From positions 3,672,001 through 3,736,000 of the forward strand of contig PUFA01000077.1 of the NCBI GenBank assembly GCA_003508835.1: a stretch of DNA of 64,000 nucleotides, given 5' to 3'. Made by a program: the position numbers and the translations under genes. Position 1 is the first letter of the stretch. Every line of letters begins with the position of its first letter. The DNA is from Eonycteris spelaea. Taxonomy: Eukaryota > Chordata > Mammalia > Chiroptera > Pteropodidae. The notes beneath the pieces are model-generated. The model did no database searches and was not told where the DNA came from. It worked only from the letters and a program-made list of their open reading frames with translations. Below are positions 1 through 12,200 of the stretch, piece by piece.

Positions 1-61
1 GGTTTTAATTAGTAAACATTTCTTTCTAAAATGATATGAGCATATATTACTAAAGCATTAC

Positions 62-201
62 CTTTAGTATAATCAACAACTGCTTCCAAAGCTGCTATCC
101 TAATGTCCACAAAGTGGCCATATTCTGCATAAGATTTAAAAAGAGCTGGATCACTTGGCACATGTCCATTCTTCTGAAGCACTCGTATGGCTCTCAAACA
201 A
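62..201 (-). CDS. TAF2: TAF2 coding exon 20 (last exon in window)
   Basis: Encodes the end of Ser853 through residue 899 plus one base, including [20 protein letters not shown] and [17 protein letters not shown]. The acceptor is ctcctag and the donor gtaatg. The gene continues to the left of the window. Confidence 0.96.
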
Positions 202-3200
202 CTAGGAGAACAGCATTTACAGTTAAACACTTTTTTGTTAAAGTATTTTGAATCAAACTTATCTGCCAGGCATTAGAAATTAATCTATAACAGTAAACTG
301 AAAAATTGTTTTGAATCCAACTTTTAATTTTATAACATTACATGTTTACAATAATCATAAAAACATGTAAGTCCGTTTAAAACTTGGAAATCCAACTTCA
401 GGTACCATTATACTTAGTATTTTGTCCAAAAGTTTTTAGTAATATATAGTTTGGTAAAATAATAAATGCTGAGTCAAACTGTTCATAATGTTTGAAACAG
501 GGAATCAACTTTTTTTTTTTTAGCAAACTCCTAAAAAGAGAGAATTTTCTGATAGCCATGTACAAACAAGTCGAAAGAAATGAAGTTATCTTAAAAGAGC
601 CTAATTAAAGGATGTTTATACTATAACCAATGGGATAAAAGATTTTACAGATATCAAAAATAATGCTTATGAAGAATTTCTAATGACATGAGAAAGTATT
701 TATGACATAAGCAGAATATAAAAACTATATATACAATATATTCAATAATTTAAAATTTCTAAGAGGAAAAAAAATTAGAAGGCCATTTTCCAAAATAGTA
801 TAGTAATAATTTATCATAATATTTTAATTTTCTCCTTTAACTTCCCTATATTTCCCAGTTTTCTATAATGAGAACAAATTTCTCTTATAGAAACAAATAA
901 CTTTAAAGAAAATGTAAAGAATCGTCACACCTGACAGTGATGGTGTGTCTATAACTTGGAAGAAGTTTTTCCATATTCAAAAACCTGGTAATTTCTTCAA
1001 GAATAAGTCGTACATCTGGATTTAAGTTATCCAGAGTCCGAACTTCATTATTCACACTGACTGCAGGTGTAACAGAGTTGGCAAGGGCATCAATCATTTC
1101 TGCACGATAATAGTTATCTGAAAACTAAGCGAAAAAACAATTATAAGATAACAAAATTCATGCTTCTGTTCAAAAATTAATAAAATATTTATAACTTAAA
1201 CCATAATTTATCTGAAAACATTTGGTAAGTACTCAAACTCTGTCCTTTGTGTAGAGTTGCACATTGGAAAAAAAGTGAAAGATTCACTTATTAGTAATAT
1301 ATTAGTTTACTCAAAAAATATTTACTATAAGAATGGTACTCTTATAGTAATGTAGCCAGAGTCCTCTAAAAGGCAGACCACGGTCCACAAATCCTGTTTG
1401 TAATACAGAGATCACCAGATATTTGAGGAAAGCATCAACATAAAAAAGGCAATTCAGAACAAAAGGGGAAAAAGCAACTTGGAGGAAATAGATTCAAGGG
1501 GAAAAAAATGGCTGGGGGTAGGGGGAATTTCAAAATCCTATCACTAATATTGTCTGAGAAATAACCAATGATACACTTTCCCATGGCAAAATATATTTTA
1601 AAAAGGAAATATGCAGAGAATCAAAATCAAAATTAAATTAAAATATAAACCTGAAAAAACTCCTGAAATTTTGAATGAAACGCATGAGATAAGAAAAAAA
1701 TAAGAAGGCGAGAACAAAGGAAATTAGAGGGCTGATGTCGAAGACATAACATGAATATCAACTGGAGTTCTAGCAAGAGAAAAATGGAGGAGGAAACCAT
1801 CAAAAAATTAATTCCTAAGTCCGTATCTCCAGAGAAGCAATTTATTGAAAGGGATCCTGGTGTGGCTTGACTTAAACTCAGCAAATCAGATCTCTAGCCT
1901 GGGAATTTGATCATGCGGCAAGAGAATCAATTCTACCCTCAACACAAACTGCTAGGGACAGAGGGGGAAAACCTGCCCTGTTTTGACTTCCATTGTGGAG
2001 GCAGAACCTCACATTGACACACTGACAAACACAGTCCCTAAACAATCTCATTACCAGATACTGGGCAGGAAAAAAAAATAAGACACACAATAACAAACAA
2101 AACCAAAGGATAAAAGTTTTGTTTTCAAACCATTTACAGATTTTCTTAAAGTATTTTTAAAGTTCACTGTTACCTCTGATAATGACTTTGCCAACAAAGC
2201 AAACACCCATTTATTTAATCACTGTTTCTGACATAAGAATTTGGATCACAGAAAGAACTCGGAAATCAAAAAAAGAGAAGGCGGTGTGGGTAAAGTATGA
2301 AAACCAAAAGATATAACATTTACCCCCCAGACCACATCTAAGTCTCACAGGTTCTATAATCCTAAGGACAAATTAGATTATCTGATCATCCCAAGGTTTT
2401 AAGAGATAAAGTGAAAAAAAAAAAATTTATGGAACACACTGTGGTGGGAGAGGGCATTTAGTACAGCACAATTTCCTCCAAAAATAAAAAAAAATTTGAA
2501 AGAATCTACATCAATGCAAGCAGCAAAGACTGACTGATGTTTTTAACAATTATCTTTTGGTATAAGGAATAGTTCAATCCATATTCGGCACACCTCGTTT
2601 AAGAGAAATTTCATAAACATATATATGATTAGAAATGTTAGAAATACATGTGTATGTATTAGAGGTTTTTACATAAAATGGCTAATAACTACATTTAACT
2701 GGGATTAAATTTTAATTTTCTTAAAAACTAAAACATCCAGAATATTCTATTTCATACTCCTGCCCAATTAAAGGGATGTTACAATTTTAAAAAATTTCCC
2801 CCAAGGCCTAACTTCTTTTTTGGCATATAATGTTCTGTATTTCTAATTTAATTTTACTTGTAGAAAATTTATCATTTCTTCTCATACACTTTAAAAACTT
2901 TCTATTTATGTAGTGAACCTTTTAAAAAATACACTTAAGCAAAGCCCTAAGACAAATCATTTGTGATCAGAAGTGGGATACTTTAAAAACAAACAGGTAA
3001 ATCAACCAACAAAATATTCTTAGGCACGCCAATTACATATTTACTTCAAGTTTTAAATCCATTTATATATATATCATTATATGACAACAAAATCTTTTTC
3101 TCCAAACCGTCATTTTTAAAGAGTAAGTTTTGATAATCAGTCAGAGCTTGGTTTTGTCTCCTGGCCCTGCCACAGATGTGAACTTGGATAAATCTTTACC

Positions 3201-6200
3201 TTTTATTAGCTTCTACCTCTTCGGGTGGAAATTGAGATAATAATAGTATCTATCTCAGAAGTCTGATAAGGATCACATTAGAGTATCCGCATTTTGGTAT
3301 AAGCCATAGAACATACAAAAAATAACCTACTGTTATTATTACTGTTATTATCATTATTTGCATTTATTCTATCCTTAATATCTTCAGAAATTAAATTACA
3401 TGCTTAATTTACAGAAACTACAACTGATTAGACTTCTCAAAATTAAAAATCTTATGTTGTTCCATAAAAACAGTAGTGCACAATTTAACAATCTATCATG
3501 TCCCCATGTATGCGTGTCATGTCCCAAAACATCGTAAATATGACATATGTTACAGCATGTTGTAAAACAGCATGCTGTACTAAAAAGATCACCACATGGA
3601 TAGGTGGGAAGAGTTCACAGCACAATTCTCAGGTTACATTTCCTGTGTAATTTTATATTTTCAATTTTTGTTTTTGTTTCAAGGTAACAAACCTTCAACT
3701 ACAGAATAGGTAAGGTTTAAAAAATCAAGGTAAGTGAAACCAGTTTGCAAAGTAGAAAGTACCATACAGAGGCCATCATGAGTTAAATCATAGAAACACT
3801 CCTCAAATCAAGAAAACTGATCTAAATAATGTACAAATAGCTTTCTTATTTCATTTGAATATAATCTGATTTGACACCATCCCAAATCCTTATCTTGTAT
3901 CTTCAAATAAACAAAATCCATGTCACAAAAAGGAACACTATAAATGAACGTCAAAACAAATCAGCAGACTAGAATGGAAAGAATCTTACAAAAAAAATTA
4001 ACATATTCAAAAATGAAAAGAAAAAGTATATCGGCTATAATATATTCTTTTAAAGCACTAATTTTTTAAGGACTCTTTTTGGCTTAAGTCATTTAAATGT
4101 TATTCTACTGAATTAAAGTGAAGAGGAAAAATGTGTCTTTTTGATTTTCATTATAAACCACCATTTTAAAATAAATATACTTGTGACTTCTTTCTTACTG
4201 TTGTAATGTTTTACTAAACTTTTCATGAATTTGACATATCATACCAGTTACATGTGTCTTTGTATGTGCTATTCCTTCTGCCTGGAACAGACTTCCTAGA
4301 ATGGCCCTATTCAAACTCAGAAAATTCTATCCATCTTTACCACTCATTTTGACCTTGTGTATGAGGTCACCTCTCATGCACAAAAATTCCCTGACTCTCT
4401 CTATATACCCTTGCAAGAAGGCACAACTTCCTCTGAATTCCCCTAGAAAGTTAAGTATATATACATCTACTATAGCAGTTGTGAATGACTATTAACTGTT
4501 TTATTTGTCTGATTTCCCCATTAGGTTGAATCTCAAGGGCCTAGAATCAGACTGTAATATATAACGACTGTTCAACAGATAGTTATAGATGATTAATAAA
4601 AGAAATTCCAGATGGCATCTACCATTTCTTCTTCTGTTTAACATGGTACACTGCCTAGCATAGTGTATATTTTCTCAAAAATAATTGATTGTTAGAATGC
4701 TAACAAGGTGAAATAACTTTTGAATCATGGCATCCAATAGCTATTTGCTAAATAAATGAATACACACACAATGGTTAAAAAAAAAAAAAGTCAGCTATAT
4801 CAAATGAACAAGTTATCTCAAGAGGGAACTATTTTATGGGAATCATTTGGTAAAAGAAAACAGGAGTAAAAATAAAATTGGGCCGTCAGACTGTCCCAAA
4901 ACAAGGTTTAGCAGGCTCCCCAAAATCTGATGCACTACTATTTCCTTGTTGCAACAGGTTAAGGAACATTTAAAAGCCAAATAATCTTGGTTTTCATCCA
5001 CTGGTTATTACAATAAATCCTGTTCATATATTTCTGCCTCTAGAAACTTCAATTACCATGGACTCAACAATGAATTCACAGTCTAAAAACTTCTTTAAAA
5101 ACAAAGTATACCGAGTAGCTTTCATTAAGACATCTTACCTTATTTTTTCTGTTGTCATTGTACTTGATTAAGTCTAAAATAAATGTTAAGACTTCTTTGG
5201 GACAAAGGTTGTGAACATCTCTCAATAAAGCCATTGCAACTGGCATGGTCTGCAAAAAATATTTTTAAGCATATATATTAACTCATTACCACAATTCATT
5301 GAATTACATGTAGAAAGAGGGTTATTCTAGGGCTGACATAGGTATCTGGATGGAGCCTAACCACCTTTGCTCCCAACCCCTACTACGGGAAACTCGTCTC
5401 AAACATTCTAACAAAAGAAAAGAGCTGAGCAGGAAACCGCGAGGACAGTTACATAACTGGCTACACTCTGTATAGCTCATGAGCTCATTTTTAGGGGGAA
5501 GTTTATGTAATGTAAACTATTTCAATTCAGTTCTATGTTTGACAGTAGTAAGGTATGGATTTTAACATCAGGTACACCAGCATTCAACGCCTACTCTACT
5601 ACCTATTAAAACAGATTATTTTAGCTAGTTGCTTACTGAGCAGGAACCTCACAACCTCATAATCATGCCTCACAACCATTTTCAAGATTAAATGATACAG
5701 TGGCTAGAGGCATGTCGCAGACACAGAATTCAAAAATCAGCTGAGAAGACACTAATTCTCCAGCACCACCTCATCTCAGCTTAAGGAAAAATGGTATATT
5801 AACTAAAATTAAGCCTAACTTTCTCTTCCCCAAACTTTCACAGGCAACTTTCCTAAGGAGGTAGAAACCTGACTCACACAGTCGTGACTACCAGTAAAAC
5901 AAAGTCTTTTAAACTCAAGGTGGATTAACTGACATCACAGGCCCCAGTACACAGGGAGAGTAAGACTATCCCCTCTTCTGCTTCAAAATAACCATACCCT
6001 CTAAACTGAGGGACAAATAGGAGGGTAGCTCCTTTGATTGCTTGAAGGACCAGAAGAGGACAGTCAGTGTTACAACACTGTAACAAGAGTCAGGTTCATG
6101 CTCTAAGAACAACTAAAGGAAAGGATCTTTGTCATAGAAATATCTGTCCTATGGCTGTTCTGCCAAGTCTGATTTAGGCACTAATCTCTCTTTTCTGCCA

Positions 6201-9200
6201 CTAGGAGTATTATATGAATGGTAAACTGGTCTAAAAGCATATACTCTCCAACATTTCTGATGGCAACCTACAATAAGAAATACATTTATATACTAATCTA
6301 AGACACACACACACACACTCTCTCACAGCATGTTTACAAAGTAAAAAAAAAAAAAACCAAAATTACCTTATACTACTCTCGTTACATGTGTTATATTCTG
6401 ATATTGCCAATAATTATCTTTTATGTAAAACACAAACAAAAATTTCCAAACTGATTCCATCACTCTCTCATTAGCGCATCACGACTCCCAATATAAAACA
6501 CTGATTTAAGGTACATGGAAGCACCAGGGCATAATTGTTTAAACAGAGAAATTAACTTATGTCCATACTATAAATTAGTGAAATGGGAGCTGAGCAGCAC
6601 GTTTAAGTACTATCAAATCTTTAGTCCTTACAGATAAAATAAATGGATGCCAGACTTCTTTGATCACACCAGTACTGGCTTTTCCCGAACCTGGATCATC
6701 CTTAATCTTTTCTGCTGATGAAATTCACTCTAAATACACCATGACGGCCACTCTCAGCAGCTCTCTCAACGCTGCTGGGTGATCTTTTTACGTTTCCCTC
6801 TATCACATAAATTTCAACTTGCGTAACATCCTCCTCAACATATATCATATATCATGCTTTCCGCTTGCCTAAGAAAAAGGCAGGTTTTTGTTTCCTGAAT
6901 TAGACTCTCAGCTGCATTTCACTCTCTACTAATAAAGACCTTCAGAATTTGCTCCATCTTCTATTTGTACCTTTACCTCCTCCCTTTGAATATTTCATAC
7001 CTCCCTCTCCAGCAGTTTCTCTCTTTGTGCCAAACATGCCTCAAGGTTTCCCTCTATACAGAACACAACAAACCCCAAATGTCTTTTTCTCAGCCCTGCC
7101 TTATTCTCAATGTTTCCTTTCTTATATTTTTCAACAACAGGCTTCTTTAGTTTTTTTCTACTTATTCTAATTCAATCTAGTTAATCTAATCTCTGCCTTC
7201 ATTATTATTAAATTACTCAAACATTTTACAAAATAATTTCAAAACAGCCCCAATGCTAACCATCCTGCCATTCTCAAATCTCTTCCTAAAACAGTGACTG
7301 CATCACACCACCAAGTTCTAAACTGTCATTTATAAAAACCTTACTGTGATAAATATAGTCTAAAATACTTCATGTTTGATTTTATTTAATTCTAAAAAAT
7401 ATGAATTTTATAATTGGTAAACTGAGGCTTGGAGGGTTAAGAAACTGTCCTCATGCAAAATGCTAGTGAGTAGCAGAATGAGACTGAAACTACAGTTGTG
7501 TGCTGTACTGTCTGTGACTCAGCTACGCCGTTCACATTACAGAAGGGCTGCTGTCACAAGGACTTATCCATACCTCCATCTGCCATGCGACCAGCCCCAA
7601 ACCCAAATTATCCATTTCTATTTACTTTATTATTAATGCAGATAGTGAGTTACTTGCCTAAAGCTCTTAAAATCAATGAACAATCAATTAAAATTTTGGA
7701 CAAAATTTTAGGAAAAAAAGAACAAAGGCAAAACCTTTTAGAAGATAATAAACATCTATTATTGGAACAGACTCCAAGTTAAACTGAGATATACAAAAAT
7801 TTAGGAAGTAAACTGTACCTTCTGTAGAAAATAACTTTGAAAGCTCATAAAGTTGTTTGTTTTCACAATATTTGGACAAGTTTTACAACAAAACATTCTA
7901 GTAAAGAGTGACTTCATGGCTGGTGGTCCTGTCCATGTGCTCACCATTGAATTTGCAATCTGCAAATAATTAGAAAACAATTTTCATCACCACTGCAAAT
8001 ATTTTTAAATAAATAAAACAGCTTTCTAAGAGTTATCAATCCAAATGGATTAGTTTTCAACAACTTAAGATTCTCAGAAATTTAATATTTTAGCTTTTCA
8101 TTATCATTTCCAAGAAAATATACAAACTCACTCCCCCAATTCTTATGTATACTTATACTTTTTATAAGTTAATTTCTAAAGAAGAGCATTCTTCATGTTT
8201 TAAGAAAGCATATTGGTAAAAAAGCTTCTATTATAAATAAGTTTGCATGTGTCCATTTAGGCAGGTATAATTCTAACGTTTAAAATTTATCAGCTAAAAA
8301 CAGCTAATATTTTAGCCTGTAAGGCGGCTTACAAAAAAAACCCATATTTTGCTATTGATACTCTTCTATATTAAAAAAATCTAAAAGAATGAAATTTAAT
8401 TAACTTTAAATAATAGTCAAAACTTTTATGGCTCTGCTAAGCATTTAGTATGCAAGAATCACAATGATCTTTATAGAAGACATGAAATTATCTTTAGCAG
8501 ATGATTATCAAAGAAAATCATCTTTTTCCCTCATATCCTTGAGTAGAATATAAGAATCCAACTACTCACTCATCATTAAAGATAAAACAAATCTAAACCA
8601 TAATAATCTGTTGAAATGTTGGACAAATTTAACAGTGAGGAAGTTAAGAGCGTCACTAAATGAGAATGAACCTATTATCAAGATGCTTTTTAAATACCTG
8701 GAACCCAGTATTTCTGGCCAAATTTTTGTCTGCGTTTTTCTGGTTTTCATTTGTTCTACCTTCAGTTTTTTTGCATCTGAAGAAAAATATTTAGTTTTCT
8801 TAATAAATTAACTTTTCTAGCATGTTATATTATAGAACCTATCTTTTTAAATTACATACCACTTACTGATTACTAAACCCAAAACAACATGAAGAAATCA
8901 TCACAGTGGGATAATTCAGATGAACTGAATTCATGTACTATAATGTAAAACATCACTCAAACCAACGAATTTCTTGCCAAATACATTCTTTGCTTTAACA
9001 ATGTGGTTGGCAAGTCATTAAAAACATAAAAAATTCTTCTGGTTTTAAAGTTTGACTCTCAGTTTGATAAATATAAAATTTTAGTGCACTATCTATGTTC
9101 AGGTCAAAACATGTTTCTTTGAAATCAGTCTTGTAAAACAAGAATTTGGTAAAACTTTCCAAGGGACCAGCTGTCATGTAAAATTAAAGACTATGTTAAA

Positions 9201-12200
9201 TTTTAACTCAATTTCAGAGTTTGCTGGGTTTTCTTAAACATGCAGTACTTCTCTTGTCTTTTTTCTACTGTAATAATCTCACCTTGGCAAGGCAGAAGCA
9301 TGCTGACATTCTCACTCGGTAGAAACACTGTTCTTGTTCTAGTATGTCAGTGAGCGCGAGCCGCGATGCTGGAGTGGGGAACTTTTCCAAGGCCAAAATG
9401 GACTCTTGCTGTGCAACAACATCCCTCTCATAGCGAAGCTGGTACTGCCACATAAAATCGGCTTGCTCAAATTCGACTTTCCTCAGTACTGACATATCGG
9501 GGTCTATCCTTATCCACAGCAAAGGGGAATCAGCACTGAAAGAAAAATGCAATTCTTGTTTTATTTCTTTTATTTCTTAATTTTATATAAGGCCCCGAGC
9601 TTCACTGCGTTCATTTTTTAATCACGCTGACAACTTTCTCATTATGTTTAATATATTTCAACCTTACCACAATGTCTAACCTATGCTAATCTTGCCAAAA
9701 AGATCTCTGAGGATGATAAGATAGTTGTCACAAAGAAATTCCTCCTGAAAATATTAATTCGGGTACTTTAATTTTGATTCTATGATGCGAAAAAGGGGAA
9801 TGAGCCCAAAATTTCTTTGTTTCACTTTCTACAGTCTATCAAATGACTATGGATATAAATGCCACCTTTTATTGGAAATCAACCTGTAACTAAGAAATGG
9901 ATTGATTTATTTCACTAAATTAATTTAACTGACTTCATGCTTTTTTAAAAATGCTAGACTCATGATCATCTTTTCAAACAGGAAGTTCTGAAATCATGAC
10001 AAATTTACTCTCGAATAATTCTCGAAGTAACATAGTTATAAAAATCTAGTCTACGTCAACACTTTTATCAGAGGACAGCACCTGAAAAATTAATTAAATC
10101 CAATAAATATCATTAAGTGCTGACTACAGCCAAGGCACTTGATATAGAAAAATCATAAAGACAATATATGAAAAGGAATACTATATGGCAACCAAGTTAG
10201 TAAATAATTACAGATGTTTTATAAAAAATATACAGATAAAAATGGATGAACAAAAAGTTTGGACTATCTTATATTTAAAAACGAAACTGTCAATCAATAA
10301 AATTTAGAATAGTGATATTTAAATTGTGTTATGCAAACACAGAGAGCCTCAAGGTGCCATGAAACCTTGTCCAAAGACAAAGAGTATCACCTGTGAGCTC
10401 ATTAGAAATGCGAACAATGAGGACCTACAAGTGAAGTGGTGGATCAGAAACTGCATTTTAAGAGGATCCATAAATGACATGTGCGATACAGTTTGCAAGC
10501 ACGGCTCTAGTGGCCACCAGGCATGCAAGAAAGCTGCCTGAGCCAAAGCTGTGCCTGCCAAATAATCATCCTTTATTTCCTCTTAATTCTACCGGCCAGG
10601 CTAGATTTGCTTTTCCCTCTTTAATTATTTTTTAAAATTAAATTTATTGGGGTAATATTGGTTAATAACATGTTTCAGGTATTCAACTTAATAATACAAC
10701 ATCTGTATACTCCACTGTGTGCTCACCAAAGTCTAATCTCCTTCTGTCACCATATATTTGACCTCCTTTATGCCTTTTCTCTTCCCCCAACCCTAACCCT
10801 CTGATAACCAATATTCTATTGTTTGCATTTATGAATTTATTGTTTATTCATTTGTTGCCTTTCGTTTTATATCCCACATATATGAATGAATTATATGATT
10901 CAGGTCCTTTTCCTTCTGATTATTCACTTAGCATGACGTACTCAAAATTCACCCACGATGTTGCGAATGACAATGTTTCATCTTTTTTATGGCTGCATAG
11001 TATTCCATCGCATATGATTTTATGCAGGATTTGTTTTTAACATAAGTTTTCCACTGCCTTTCAAAAGTTTTAGAAGTACGAATTTCAGGACATTATTTAC
11101 ATACTTTTAAATGTACATAACGAGACAAGTGAGAATGTAGAAAATATTATGTTCTTAAACTGAAGTAACTAACTTACTCCATTGCAGAAAGATCCATGTC
11201 AACTTCTTCTCCATTCATCAGTGGAATTTTTTTCTTTTTATTCCTATATTTAAGAAAAAGTAGTTTTGAAATTACAGTATTTTCAGTTCTGAAAGATTAA
11301 GAGCAGCTGAAATTCAAATTAAGGATTTCACACAACACTGAAAAATATCCTAAAGAAAAAGGAATATTAAATGTAATGGAATTTAAGCACAACACAATCT
11401 ATTTTGAAGCTAAAAGGAATGAAGTAAATGACACTGAAGTATCTTTCTGATCAAACTTTAACAAAAAGTAAAAATATGTAATTAAATGTCAACTTAAAAC
11501 ATATATATATTTCACATATGTATATATATGTTTTCCCCCAAGAACTGGTAGTAGTTTATATAGAAACCTATCAATAAAAAAATCCTTTATAAAAAGTTTT
11601 AAAAAACAAGCCTGAAAAAAGATGTGAATAACTCTGAACATATGTTATATGTACAAGGTGCTGTCCTATATGAAATAAAATCTTAACATACTAATTAAAA
11701 TGTATAGTTAATTAATATGAATAAGATTTAAGATAAGCCAAAACAAAAGCAACTGCTTCCATGCAAATTACTCTTGAATTATAGAATCTACTGGATAACA
11801 CTCTAAAAACCTGGGTGAGGATGAATAAAAATAGCAACAGAGAACAGTCTTCCTGCATTCCTCACACAAAGAATATCTAAATGACATAAGCTACTACAGA
11901 GAAAAAGATCTGAGGAAATGCGATGAAGAGGATAGAGATCAGATGTTCCCGACTTTACAGGTGGACAGAATAAAAAGGGGGATTTCACTCTGAACTAAGA
12001 AAGAATTTTCACAAAGAAAGAACGATTGTTTACAGAGAGATTTCAGAATCAAGTTCTCTGCAGGCCGTCAAAATCAAGAGACATTCTCATCTGTTTGAGA
12101 TGACCTAAGTGTACTCATGAGTATAAGACTTCCAGCCCTGAAATTCTGATATAACTATACGTTCCTCCAGCAAAGTGCAAAAATATTCTCATCTTTTACT

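Larger units (their letters stand above)
1125..5138 (-). other. TAF2 intron 18
   Basis: About 4 kb of AT-rich intron with a MIR near 3.1-3.3 kb and an L2 3' end near 4.3-4.6 kb. The block from 1,360 to 2,100 is slightly less AT-rich but I could not assign it. The small frames in it lack coding character. Confidence 0.6.
5250..7818 (-). other. TAF2 intron 17
   Basis: Contains a MIR-like segment near 5.5-5.7 kb, a short CA run near 6.3 kb, a pyrimidine-rich L2-like stretch around 6.7-7.3 kb that I cannot assign firmly, and a MIR fragment near 7.4 kb. No gene is seen. Confidence 0.6.
9536..11177 (-). other. TAF2 intron 15
   Basis: Holds a MER5-type fragment near 10.4 kb and a minus-strand L1 3' end near 10.6-11.0 kb. 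The first 800 bases contain nothing I recognise. Confidence 0.6.

Noticed and set aside
3553..3580. Palindrome ACAGCATGCTGT near a similar ACAGCATG
   Set aside because: Too short to distinguish from chance in a window of this length.
10326..10561. Pair of about 70-codon frames that looked like a processed pseudogene
   Set aside because: The DNA carries MER5 landmarks in reverse orientation, which explains it better.
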